Part shown: positions 6,159 to 13,900 of the stretch, in pieces
How positions within the stretch are numbered: the stretch's first letter is position 1
How the letters are laid out: every line of letters begins with the position of its first letter
Source of the DNA: an uncultured Capnocytophaga sp.
GTDB taxonomy: Bacteria; Bacteroidota; Bacteroidia; Flavobacteriales; Flavobacteriaceae
Assembly (NCBI GenBank): GCA_915070235.1
Contig: CAJZFM010000021.1
Span: forward strand, 1 to 14,800
Reading direction: 5' to 3'
Length of the DNA stretch: 14,800 bases
The notes under the pieces: model-generated
The model's database searches: none
Seen by the model: the letters and a program-made list of their open reading frames with translations, nothing else
Told to the model about the DNA's origin: nothing
Program-made: the position numbers and the translations under genes

Positions 6159-6698
6159 TTATTTGTTCAACAATTTTCTTAATTTGTCCCAGCGTGGGTC
6201 TGTCTGGGAATCATCTGCTGCTTCTTCAAGCTCTTTGGGGCTAAAAGCATCTATGGTGTCTAACACTTCAGCGAGGTTCTCAGCCTGCGAATTGATACGC
6301 TTAGCAGGTACCGAGAGTACAATCATTTCATAGATGTATTGGGCTACCGAAAGGGTGTGTTCACCTTGGGGAAGGATAAGCAACTCATCATTATCATCAT
6401 TGTAGCTATCCCCAAACTTCACCACTAAGTCTAAAGCACCCTCAGTAGGGAGGTCAAAAGGCTCATCGGTGATGTCACAATTGACATTAACAGTGCCTTG
6501 GCTTAAGAAGTGTAGTTCCAAGAGGGTACTTTTCTTCTTTAAGTGTACACTTACTCTCTGGTTCACCTGGTTGAACTCATGATAGTCAAACAACTCAAAA
6601 AAGTGGTTATCTATCTGATATTCAAAGAGATGTTCTCCATCTTTTAGTCCTGCAAAGTGAATATCATACGCTTTTAAGTCGCGTTTTTTATCTTTCAT
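6159..6698 (-). CDS. yceD: DUF177 / YceD family protein
   Basis: The 179-residue cytoplasmic protein is of the DUF177 (YceD) family, which is almost always encoded just before rpmF and has been linked to 23S rRNA or ribosome biogenesis. It shows the family pattern: NCDITDEPFDLP (73-84), an acidic stretch, YIYEMIVLSVPAKR (121-134) and the C-terminal DPRWDKLRKLL (167-177). rpmF follows after 12 bases. A good TTTG/TATCTTTG promoter lies just upstream, and a pair of DnaA-box-like sites overlaps its -33 element. The symbol is by family and synteny. Confidence 0.88.
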   Translation of the reverse strand: MKDKKRDLKAYDIHFAGLKDGEHLFEYQIDNHFFELFDYHEFNQVNQRVSVHLKKKSTLLELHFLSQGTVNVNCDITDEPFDLPTEGALDLVVKFGDSYNDDNDELLILPQGEHTLSVAQYIYEMIVLSVPAKRINSQAENLAEVLDTIDAFSPKELEEAADDSQTDPRWDKLRKLLNK

Positions 6699-6720
6699 TC
6701 TTATATGCAGTTTGAGGGTG

Positions 6721-6750
6721 CAAAGATAGGAATTTTTTTAATTATCCAAA
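6721..6750 (-). promoter_or_regulatory. Promoter of yceD-rpmF
   Basis: On the minus strand TTTG (6747-6750), 18 bases, then TATCTTTG (6721-6728) fits TTTG-N19-TAnnTTTG closely. It lies between the end of recF and the yceD ATG (6698), about 22 bases before the ATG. Confidence 0.65.
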
Positions 6751-6765
6751 AATAATTGTGGATAA
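6742..6765. promoter_or_regulatory. Pair of inverted DnaA-box-like sites after recF
   Basis: The minus strand at 6757-6765 reads TTATCCACA, the consensus DnaA box. The plus strand at 6742-6750 reads TTATCCAAA, one mismatch. They face each other with 6 bases between, starting 4 bases after the recF stop codon. The second box covers the -33 element of the yceD promoter. Whether DnaA binds here is an inference. Confidence 0.45.
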
Positions 6766-6769
6766 ATTT

Positions 6770-7849
6770 TTAGAGTGTAAAAATCTGATATTCTGTGGTA
6801 ATCTCCTTGACCATCTGTTCGGTGCGCTCCTTGTCGGTATCGCTAAGAAACACCTGAGAGAAGGGAGGGAGGGTAACCATTCGAAGGAGCTGTCCTACAC
6901 GCTTGCTGTCAAGTTTGTCAAAGATATCGTCCAATAGCAGTATAGGAGCGACCTTGGTATGCTCATAGATACTAAGAAATTGGGCAAACTTCAGGGCGAT
7001 AAGGAAAGATTTCTGTTGGCCTTGACTGGCGAATTTCTTAACGGGTTGCCCCTCTATGGTAAAGACCAAATCGTCCTTATGTACCCCAATGGTAGTGTAT
7101 TGGGCAGCCCTGTCTTGGGAAATACTCTGAGAGAGTAATTGCTTGAAATCCTGCCCCTCCAGCGGGCTAAAATAGCTGACGCTTACTTGTTCTTTCCCTT
7201 GGGAGATGCTCTGGTATTGCTTTTGGAAAATAGGGAGGAATTCCTCTAAAAAAGCCTTGCGTTCTTTGAAAAGTTCTTGGCCATATAGGACGAGTTGGTC
7301 ATCGTAGATGGCTACGGTATCGGGGTCAAAATAAGCCCGTTCGTGCATGAGCTTAAGCAGGCTATTGCGCTGGGTGAGGGCTTGGTTGTACCTAAGTAGG
7401 GTTTGCAGATAGAGAGGGCGTACTTGAGAGAGCATACCATCGAGGAACTTGCGCCTGGCCTCGCTGCCCTCGTGAATGAGGTCGCGGTCGGAAGGGGAGA
7501 CCATCACGATAGGGAAGGCGCCGATATGATCGGAGAGCCTATCATAGAGCTTGCCGTTGCGCTTGACCACCTTTTTCTGTCCTTTCTTGACGCTACAGAC
7601 CACCTGTTCCTCTCGCCCCTCTCTAAGGAAAGAACCCTCTATCAGATAAAAATCCTCACCTAAGCGAATGTTGTGCAAAGTGCTCGAAGAAAAGTAGCTT
7701 TTGGTCATTCCTAAGTGGTAAATTGCGTCCAAAGAATTAGTTTTTCCGATTCCATTGTCGCCCACAAAGCAATTTAGCTGAGGAGAAAAAGAGAGCTCTT
7801 CGTTTTCTATGTTTTTGAAATTCAGTATATAAAGTCGTTTTAAGTACAT
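6770..7849 (-). CDS. recF: DNA replication/repair protein RecF
   Basis: RecF is an SMC-like ATPase that, with RecO and RecR, loads RecA on gapped single-stranded DNA. I start it at the ATG at 7849 (359 residues; a TTG one codon earlier is less likely). The start MYLKRLYILNFKNIEN is typical. Walker A is GDNGIGKTN (30-38). The middle part is the coiled/lobe II region. The signature motif is FASQGQQKS (273-281), Walker B with D-loop is LLLDDIFDKLD (304-314), and FLSDTD follows near the end. Length is normal for the family. It is divergent from the TPR-ribH pair, with 113 bases between. No dnaA or dnaN gene is in the window. Confidence 0.95.
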   Translation of the reverse strand: MYLKRLYILNFKNIENEELSFSPQLNCFVGDNGIGKTNSLDAIYHLGMTKSYFSSSTLHNIRLGEDFYLIEGSFLREGREEQVVCSVKKGQKKVVKRNGKLYDRLSDHIGAFPIVMVSPSDRDLIHEGSEARRKFLDGMLSQVRPLYLQTLLRYNQALTQRNSLLKLMHERAYFDPDTVAIYDDQLVLYGQELFKERKAFLEEFLPIFQKQYQSISQGKEQVSVSYFSPLEGQDFKQLLSQSISQDRAAQYTTIGVHKDDLVFTIEGQPVKKFASQGQQKSFLIALKFAQFLSIYEHTKVAPILLLDDIFDKLDSKRVGQLLRMVTLPPFSQVFLSDTDKERTEQMVKEITTEYQIFTL

Positions 7850-7928
7850 CAAAAAAAGGGCTTACAAAAACACGCGCAAATTATTAAAAATTCTTGAGAA
7901 AAACACTCTCTATTACAAATAAAAATTT

Positions 7929-7936
7929 TATTTTTG
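7929..7936 (+). promoter_or_regulatory. -7 box of the TPR-ribH operon
   Basis: TATTTTTG matches TAnnTTTG and lies 26 bases before the ATG at 7963. The only upstream TTG (7894-7896) is too far (32 bases), so the -33 element is unclear. No convincing -7 box was found for recF on the other strand. Confidence 0.4.
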
Positions 7937-7962
7937 CAAAATCTTTTTAAAGCAAAAAATTT

Positions 7963-8778
7963 ATGTCAGTTTACAAGAAGAATAACTATCGTCCAGGCCG
8001 ACAAACAAAGAAAGAAAGACAACAGGAAGAGGCTGCTAATGAGGTTAGTAGCGAACAATTATCACATGAAAGTACCACTGCGGAGGTCTTCGATACCTTA
8101 GACGAAAAGGCAGGCAAGACAGAGGCATGGGTGATCCAGCATCAGCGTACCATTCTCTTTACAATCGTTGCTGTGGTGGTTGTGGGGTTAGGTTATATGT
8201 TTTACAAACAGTTTGTAAGCGAACCTCGTGAGCGAGAAATCTCCGAACAACTCTCATTTGCTCAGAGTGTATTCAACCAAGCGCTTGATGCCAATACCAC
8301 AGCTACCCGTGATTCTCTCTTTACCCTTTCGCTCAATGGAGATAAGACCCATGCAGGCTTTTTGAAGATTATCAAGGATCATGGCTCCAGCAAAGCGGGC
8401 AATGTGGCTAACTATGCAGCAGGTATGGCTTATCTGCAACTGAACAAATATAAGGAAGCGGTAACTCATTTGGACAAGTTTTCCTCTTCCGATCCTATCC
8501 TTAATGCCTTAGCTTTGGGTAATATAGGAGATGCTTTCGTAGCCCTTAACCAACCTAAAGAGGCTATGGATTATTACAAAAAGGCAATAGATGAGAGCGA
8601 TAATACCCTTACTGCACCTATCTATCTAAGTAAGGCTGCACAAGTGGCACAAGATCAAAAGAACTACAAAGAGGCCTTAACCTATTTGGAACGCATCAAG
8701 ACAGATTATCCTAACTCCGAAGAGGCAGCTTCTGTAGATGTGCAAATTAGCCAAATAGAAGCGCTTACGAACCTATAA
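7963..8778 (+). CDS. Membrane-anchored tetratricopeptide repeat protein (YfgM-like)
   Basis: The 271-residue protein has a basic, Gln/Glu-rich N-terminus (1-60), one membrane segment TILFTIVAVVVVGLGYMF (63-80) and a C-terminal domain of TPR helices. These are seen at VANYAAGMAYLQLNKYKEAV (148-167), LGNIGDAFVALNQPKEAMDY (185-204) and LSKAAQVAQDQKNYKEALTY (222-241). This layout, cytoplasmic tail, single anchor, external TPRs, resembles YfgM-type TPR proteins (PF09976) that assist the Sec translocon and periplasmic chaperones. The topology is inferred. Its stop codon is one base before the ribH ATG, so the two are cotranscribed; no functional link to riboflavin synthesis is evident. Confidence 0.85.
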   Translation: MSVYKKNNYRPGRQTKKERQQEEAANEVSSEQLSHESTTAEVFDTLDEKAGKTEAWVIQHQRTILFTIVAVVVVGLGYMFYKQFVSEPREREISEQLSFAQSVFNQALDANTTATRDSLFTLSLNGDKTHAGFLKIIKDHGSSKAGNVANYAAGMAYLQLNKYKEAVTHLDKFSSSDPILNALALGNIGDAFVALNQPKEAMDYYKKAIDESDNTLTAPIYLSKAAQVAQDQKNYKEALTYLERIKTDYPNSEEAASVDVQISQIEALTNL

Positions 8779-8779
8779 T

Positions 8780-9262
8780 ATGGCAACAGAGAACAAGAAC
8801 TTATCTACCTATAATAAGGCCACTCTTGCACAGGTCAAGGGCAAGTCTGTAGGGATTATCACCTCCCAATGGAATGGAGAGATTACTGAAAACATGCGCA
8901 AGGGAGCCGTAGAGACCCTCTTGGATTGTGGTATATTGCCTGAGGATATCCTTCAGTGGCAGGTGCCAGGTGCCTTTGAATTAGTCAATGGTGCTAAGCG
9001 TATGCTCCTTGGCAAGAGTGTAGATGCGATCATTGTGATAGGCTGTGTGATACAGGGGGAGACCAAGCACTTTGACTTTGTCTGCCAAGGGGTAACCCAA
9101 GGGATTGCTTACCTGAATGCTACCCAACCTGTTCCTGTGATTTTCTGCTTGCTGACCGATAACACCCTGCAACAGTCCATAGACAGAAGTGGCGGCAAGC
9201 ATGGGAATAAGGGCATAGAAGCAGCTATTACAGCTATCCAAATGATTGATTTAGAGAAATAA
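8780..9262 (+). CDS. ribH: 6,7-dimethyl-8-ribityllumazine synthase
   Basis: RibH condenses 5-amino-6-ribitylamino-uracil with dihydroxybutanone phosphate, the penultimate step of riboflavin synthesis, in a cytoplasmic multimeric shell. The 160-residue protein has all the active-site segments: TSQWNGEIT (29-36, with the substrate-contacting aromatic), VPGAFELV (62-69), GCVIQGETKHFDFVC (88-102) with catalytic His97, and DRSGGKHGNKG (135-145) with the phosphate-binding Arg136. Length is normal. It follows the TPR gene by one base and ends before a clear intrinsic terminator. No FMN riboswitch is seen upstream, and no other rib gene is in the window. Confidence 0.96.
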   Translation: MATENKNLSTYNKATLAQVKGKSVGIITSQWNGEITENMRKGAVETLLDCGILPEDILQWQVPGAFELVNGAKRMLLGKSVDAIIVIGCVIQGETKHFDFVCQGVTQGIAYLNATQPVPVIFCLLTDNTLQQSIDRSGGKHGNKGIEAAITAIQMIDLEK

Positions 9263-9281
9263 AGGATAAAGGGTTATTGAT

Positions 9282-9328
9282 AAAAAGGGTTATAGGGTTT
9301 TGACAGAATCCTGTAACCCACTTTTTTA
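9282..9328 (+). terminator. Intrinsic terminator after ribH
   Basis: GGGTTATAGG (9287-9296), a 13-base loop and CCTGTAACCC (9310-9319) form a 10-bp stem with one G-U pair. An A run precedes it and a T run (9322-9327) follows, the classic Rho-independent layout, 20 bases after the ribH stop. Confidence 0.8.
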
Positions 9329-9329
9329 A

Positions 9330-9406
9330 TGACCAATGACAAGTGACGAATGACAAGTGACAAGTGACAAGTGACTAATGACAAGTGACAAGTGACAAGT
9401 GACAAA
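9330..9406 (+). repeat. Heptamer array TGACAAG x11
   Basis: Eleven contiguous 7-bp units, most exactly TGACAAG with variants tgaccaa, tgacgaa, tgactaa and tgacaaa. Every unit carries one TGA on the plus strand. The array starts right after the ribH terminator T run. Confidence 0.85.
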
Positions 9407-9419
9407 AGGAGATTCGCTT

Positions 9420-9469
9420 AAAATTCAAAAACTCAAAATTCAAAATTCAAAACTCAAAATTCAAAACTC
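9420..9469. repeat. Heptamer array AAAAYTC x7
   Basis: Seven units of aaaattc or aaaactc, one of them 8 bases long. On the minus strand each unit junction gives TGA. It lies between the TGACAAG array and the putative ferredoxin promoter. Confidence 0.8.
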
Positions 9470-9481
9470 ATAGAAAAATCG

Positions 9482-9489
9482 TATCTTTG
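9482..9489 (+). promoter_or_regulatory. -7 box of the ferredoxin gene
   Basis: TATCTTTG matches TAnnTTTG. No TTG is seen at the -33 distance, where the AAAAYTC array ends. If used, it leaves a 5' leader of about 140 bases. Confidence 0.4.
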
Positions 9490-9634
9490 CCCCTGAGTAA
9501 GGTAAGGGCGTCTTGCTCTTGTAATTTTTTTGGATAGGGGACTTCCCTCTGCCCCCTTGGGGAGGTTTCCACTATAGAATAGAAAAAGAGGGGGAGAGCG
9601 ATTGAACATTAATTTATTACTAAAAAATAAAAAA

Positions 9635-9985
9635 ATGGCTATTATTATTACTGATGACTGTATCAATTGTGGGGCTTGCGAACCTGAATGCCCTAACAAT
9701 GCTATATACGAGGGCGCTGATGATTGGCGTTATAGCGATGGGACTACCCTTAGAGGGAATATTGTCCTGCCTAATGGAAAACATGTCAATGCCGATGAGG
9801 TGCAAAAACCTATCAGCGATGACTATTACTATATAGTACCCGACAAATGTACCGAATGCTTGGGCTTTCATGAGGAACCTCAGTGTGCCGCCGTATGCCC
9901 TGTGGATTGCTGTATTCCCGACGAAAACCATAAAGAAACCGAGGAAGAACTCTTGCAGAAAAAAGCGTTTTTACATCAAGAGTGA
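9635..9985 (+). CDS. 2[4Fe-4S] ferredoxin
   Basis: The 116-residue soluble electron carrier starts at the ATG at 9635 (MAIIITDDC); a TTG 11 codons upstream in frame is not needed. Cluster I ligands are Cys9, Cys12, Cys15 and Cys19 (CxxCxxCxxxCP). Cluster II ligands are Cys72, Cys75, Cys84 and Cys88, with the long CxxC-x8-CxxxCP spacing of Alvin/Allochromatium-type ferredoxins, and an extra CC at 92-93. A 50-residue insert separates the two cluster motifs. The C-terminal end is acidic and helical. It stands alone, and its redox partner is unknown. Its TGA stop lies inside the first unit of a heptamer array. Confidence 0.92.
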   Translation: MAIIITDDCINCGACEPECPNNAIYEGADDWRYSDGTTLRGNIVLPNGKHVNADEVQKPISDDYYYIVPDKCTECLGFHEEPQCAAVCPVDCCIPDENHKETEEELLQKKAFLHQE

Positions 9986-10037
9986 AAAGTGAAAAGTGAA
10001 AAGTGAAGAGTGAAAAGTGAAGAGTGAAAAGTGAAGA
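9982..10037 (+). repeat. Heptamer array GTGAARA x8, overlapping a stop codon
   Basis: Eight 7-bp units, gtgaaaa or gtgaaga, start at 9982, and the first includes the ferredoxin TGA stop (9983-9985). Each unit carries one TGA. A remnant of two more units lies at 10073-10089. Confidence 0.85.
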
Positions 10038-10108
10038 GTAAAGCCAGCGAATACTTGGAGCTGGGTATGTGGGTGAAGAGTGAAAAGTAGCTTTGGTGAT
10101 GTAGGACA

Positions 10109-10131
10109 CGAGCTGTAAGCTCGCGCTAGCG
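10109..10131. repeat. Double palindrome CGAGCT-gta-AGCTCG / CGCTAGCG
   Basis: A perfect 6-bp stem with a 3-base loop (10109-10123) is followed at once by the 8-bp palindrome CGCTAGCG (10124-10131). It is GC-rich in an AT-rich spacer. It may be a repeat remnant or a terminator without a T run. Confidence 0.4.
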
Positions 10132-10170
10132 AAGGGGGTAGAAAAACAATTGTATAGTCCAATTCGTTAA

Positions 10171-10244
10171 GATGCAATAAATTGTGTCTCTACGGAGGAC
10201 TATGCTCATTAGGAATTGTCTTTGTTAGCGTCTGTGTAGAGACG
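10171..10244. repeat. Decayed second copy of the REP/BIME-like element
   Basis: The left arm (10172-10193) matches the arm at 5703-5724 with few changes, the central part shares ggagg and tatgct at the same places, and the right arm keeps only GTAGAGACG (10236-10244). The spacing between arms is 42 bases, against 41 in the intact copy. The right palindrome is lost. Confidence 0.6.
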
Positions 10245-10252
10245 TGAGTATC

Positions 10253-10278
10253 ATTAATCATTGTTGGTATTAATCATT
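10253..10278 (+). promoter_or_regulatory. Direct repeat ATTAATCATT x2 upstream of ruvA
   Basis: Two exact 10-bp copies (10253-10262 and 10269-10278) begin 16 bases apart, about 95 bases before the ruvA ATG. The core 9-mer also occurs before the aminotransferase and lipoprotein genes. A regulator site is possible but unproven. Confidence 0.35.
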
Positions 10279-10373
10279 ATCGTGTTATTTTTTTCCTAAA
10301 ACTGTTCTTAGTCTCAAGAAAAATGACGAATATTGCTTGCTAAACGCAGAGAGATAAACAACGCAAAAAAACT

Positions 10374-10961
10374 ATGATAACACACCTTGAAGGTCGCTTG
10401 GTGGAGAAAACGCCTACTTATATAGTCATAGACTGTAATGGCGTGGGCTACTGGGTGAATATTTCCTTGAATACTTTCTCGCAACTTCCTGACACGGAGC
10501 GGGTTAAGGTATATACCTACCTACAGGTGAAGGAAGATGCACATACTCTTTTTGGCTTCTTTGACAAGAGTGAAAGGGAACTCTTTACCCTGCTTATCTC
10601 CGTATCGGGGGTGGGAGCAGCTACGGCGCGGGTGATGCTCTCTTCGCTTTCGCCTACACAGTTGCGCGGCGCTATTATCAACAATGAGGTGCGTACCATA
10701 CAGTCGGCTAAGGGAATAGGGGCTAAGACGGCACAACGTATTATATTGGATCTCAGGGAGAAGGTACTCAAGCTTTCTGAAGATCCTTCCTTACCTACAT
10801 TACCACAGGGACAACCCCATAAGGAAGAGGCTTTGGCAGCCTTGGAAGTATTGGGCTATCCGAGAAAAACAGCCGAGGGGGTAGTAGGAAAAATCCTTTC
10901 GCAAGCCAGTGAAGAAATCTCTGTAGAACAGCTTATCAAACAAGCCTTAAAACAATTGTAA
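10374..10961 (+). CDS. ruvA: Holliday junction branch migration protein RuvA
   Basis: RuvA binds four-way DNA junctions as a tetramer and loads the RuvB helicase. The 195-residue protein starts MITHLEGRLVEKTPTYIVID, the N-terminal OB-fold (about 1-63). Two helix-hairpin-helix motifs follow, SGVGAATA (78-85) and KGIGAKTA (113-120). The C-terminal RuvB-contacting domain is at 148-195 (EEALAALEVLGYPRKTAEGV). Length is normal. sprA begins 4 bases after its stop, so the two are cotranscribed; the ruvA-sprA pair is common in Flavobacteriia. Confidence 0.96.
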   Translation: MITHLEGRLVEKTPTYIVIDCNGVGYWVNISLNTFSQLPDTERVKVYTYLQVKEDAHTLFGFFDKSERELFTLLISVSGVGAATARVMLSSLSPTQLRGAIINNEVRTIQSAKGIGAKTAQRIILDLREKVLKLSEDPSLPTLPQGQPHKEEALAALEVLGYPRKTAEGVVGKILSQASEEISVEQLIKQALKQL

Positions 10962-10965
10962 CAAG

Positions 10966-13900
10966 ATGAACGGGAAATTATTTATAAAGTTATTTTTCTT
11001 TTTCTTCATGCTTCATGCTTTTGAGGCTTTTGCTCAAGAGAAAGATACCACAGAAAAGAAAAAGGATACGATCAAAACCAGTCGCTCCCTGCGCCGTTTG
11101 TTATTGAAGGATTCCGACAGAATCTCTCGCAAGTATAAGTACAATGCGGCTCTGGACAAATATGTGTATAGCGAGAAGGTAGGGGAGTATGACATCTCTA
11201 CCCCTATTTTCCTAACGCCTCAGGAGTACGAAAACCTTGTGATACGTGAGCGTATGGGCTTGTATTTCAGGGAGAAGAGTAAGGCTATGCAGCCGACCGC
11301 TCAGGGACAAACGCCTAATAATGCCCAGCGGGATTTACTGCCTGAGTTCTATGTGAAGTCGGAGCTTTTTGAATCTATCTTTGGGGGGAATAATATAGAC
11401 ATTATCCCACAGGGGAATGTCGCCTTTGATTTGGGGTTGCGCTATACCAAGAACGATAACCCTTCTATAAGTCCTGAATATCGCAGTTCCTATGGGATTG
11501 ATTTTGACCAACGTATCAGTTTGGGGATACAAGGGAAGGTAGGTACCCGCCTGTCTATCAATGCGATGTATGACACCCAAGCGACATTTGACTTTCAGAA
11601 TGTCTTCAAGCTGGAATATACGCCCAATGAGGACGATATAGTACGCAAGGTGGAACTGGGGAATGTGAGTTTGCCACTGAATAGCTCCCTTATCACAGGG
11701 GCGCAGAGCCTCTTTGGGGTGAAGACCGAACTCCAGTTTGGCCGCACTACTGTAACAGGGGTGTTTTCCGAACAGCGCTCTCAGTCCCAGACGGTTACTG
11801 CTCAAGGGGGCGGTACTATGCAGGACTTTGAAATCCGTGCGCTTGACTATGATGAGAATCGCAACTACTTCCTTTCCCAGTTCTTCAGAGACCAATACGA
11901 TCGTGCTTTGGAGAACTATCCTTATATACGTAGCAAGGTGCAAATCGTACGTGTGGAGGTATGGGCAACCAACCGCTCCAATCGTACCTCTAACATTCGT
12001 AACATAGTGGCCTTGCAGGACTTAGGGGAAGCCAAGGCAGAGAATACCCGTATAGCGGGCAATGCGCCTGTAGGTTTCTTCCGTGGTTCCATAGGGGATA
12101 GACCTACCAATGAGGCCAATAAGTACGATCCTACTCGTATGGATTCTCCTCAGTCGGTACTTACCAAGGAGATACGCGATGTGGCGACGATTCGTTCGGG
12201 CTTTGGTACCATGTCGTCCTTGGTCAATGAGGGTTTTGACTATGCCGTATTGGAAAACGCTCAGAAATTGGAAGAAGGGCGCGACTTCAAGGTTAATAAG
12301 CAATTGGGTTATATCTCTCTGAGTCAGCGACTTAACAACGATGAAATATTGGCTGTTGCCTACCAATACACCTACGAAGGGAATGTATATCAGGTAGGGG
12401 AGTTTGCCAACGATGGAATCTCAGCCACGACCAATGCTTATATAGCGGGGCAGAACAAGATTACCAATAACTGTTTGGTGCTGAAGATGCTCAAGAGTAA
12501 TCGTTTGGTTACAGGTGATCCTATCTGGAATTTGATGATGAAAAACGTATATTCGCTCAATACGGTGCAGATCAGTCCTGATAACTTCCGCATGAATATC
12601 TTCTACAATGATCCTTCGCCTGTGAATTACATATCCCCTGTAGATGAGGCTACTTGGAACAGGGAACTCACACGCAAGATATTACTTCAACTCTTTAACT
12701 TTGATAGGCTCAACGCTTACAATGACCCTGAAAATGGGGGAGATGGTTTCTTTGACTTTGTCGATGGTATCACCATAGACCCCGAATATGGGAAAATCAT
12801 CTTCACCAAAGTGGAGCCTTTCGGGAAATACCTCTATGACAAATTGGGCGGGGGTAGCCGCTATAACGACCCTACGGCTTATCAGCCTACTTCTACTGCA
12901 TGGAATGCCAACCAAAAGAAATACGTCTTCCGTTCCCTCTATACCGATATAAAGGCTAAGGCCTTGGAGGATGCCGAGCGCAACAAATTCTCTCTCAAGG
13001 GACGCTATAAGTCCAAGGGCGGACGTGGTATCTCCTTGGGTGCCTACAATGTTCCTCGTGGTTCGGTACGTGTAACCGTGGGTGGGCGTGTCCTACAGGA
13101 GGGCATAGACTACACGGTTAATTACCAACAAGGTACGGTACAGATCATAGACCCAACCATAGAAAACTCTAACTTACCGATACAGGTATCAGTAGAGAAT
13201 AACCTTATCTTTGGCGGACAGAGTCGCCGCTTTATGGGAGTGAATGTGGAACACAAGTTCAGTGATAAGTTTGTGGTGGGTACCTCGCTGATCAACATGC
13301 GTGAGCGCCCCTATACCCGCAAGGCTAATTACGGACAAGAGCCAGTGAATAACACCATTTTTGGTTTTGGAGGAAGCTATTCTACGGAGCTGCCTTTCCT
13401 TACCCGCTTGCTCAATAAAGTACCGTCCTTGCAGAGCGATGTGGCCTCCAACCTCTCTGTTCGTGGAGAGATGGCCTTCTTGCGCCCCAGCAGCCCCAGC
13501 AGTTCCGACTTTGACGGAGAGGCGACGGCTTACTTAGACGACTTCGAGGCCGCTCAGACTACGGTGGATATTCGCGGTATGCGTTCGTGGTCATTGGCCA
13601 GTACGCCACTGAGGTTTGGCCAAGGTAGCTATCCGAACCAGACCCTTTATGGAAACGCACCTGAAGATGTGGATAACCTTAAGAACGGCTACGGACGTGC
13701 TAAATTGGCTTGGTATAGTATAGACCCTGTTTTCTACGGCAACAACAAGCCAGGTGATGTGAGTGCTTCGGAGATTTCTAAGAACAGCACCCGCCGTGTC
13801 TATGTCAAAGAAATCTTCCCAGAGCGAGAATTGGCTCAGGGAGACTTGCTGGTACAGAACACTTTGGACTTGGCCTACTACCCCAATGCCAAAGGCTCTT

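Larger units (their letters stand above)
9263..9634 (+). other. Spacer between ribH and ferredoxin (372 bases)
   Basis: No gene is seen. In order it holds the ribH terminator, the TGACAAG heptamer array (9330-9406), the AAAAYTC array (9420-9469), a -7 box (9482-9489) and a 145-base leader. The leader has a C-rich/G-rich stretch with a small hairpin CCCC-ctt-GGGG (9552-9562), quite unlike the AT-rich rest. Confidence 0.7.
9986..10373 (+). other. Spacer between ferredoxin and ruvA (388 bases)
   Basis: No gene is seen. It holds the GTGAARA array and its remnant, a palindromic patch CGAGCT-gta-AGCTCG followed by CGCTAGCG (10109-10131), the decayed REP-like element (10171-10244) and two TTAATCATT sites (10254-10262, 10270-10278). 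No TAnnTTTG box is recognised before ruvA, so its promoter is undetermined. Confidence 0.65.

Noticed and set aside
6742-6765. Chromosomal replication origin
   Set aside because: Only two DnaA-like boxes are present, with no cluster, no dnaA or dnaN gene, and recF alone does not mark the origin in Bacteroidota. Kept only as a possible DnaA site.
6720-6769. Rho-independent terminator for recF
   Set aside because: The inverted repeat after recF is followed on the minus strand by an A run, not a T run, so it does not fit; it is better read as paired DnaA-like boxes.
7850-7852. TTG start one codon upstream of the recF ATG
   Set aside because: The ATG at 7849 gives the usual RecF start MYLKRL; TTG adds nothing.
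8700-8780. FMN riboswitch in front of ribH
   Set aside because: ribH begins one base after the TPR gene, leaving no room for a leader, and no RFN-like pattern is seen before the TPR gene.
9330-10037. CRISPR-like regular repeats
   Set aside because: The units are 7 bp with no spacers, and no cas gene is near; they are simple tandem arrays.
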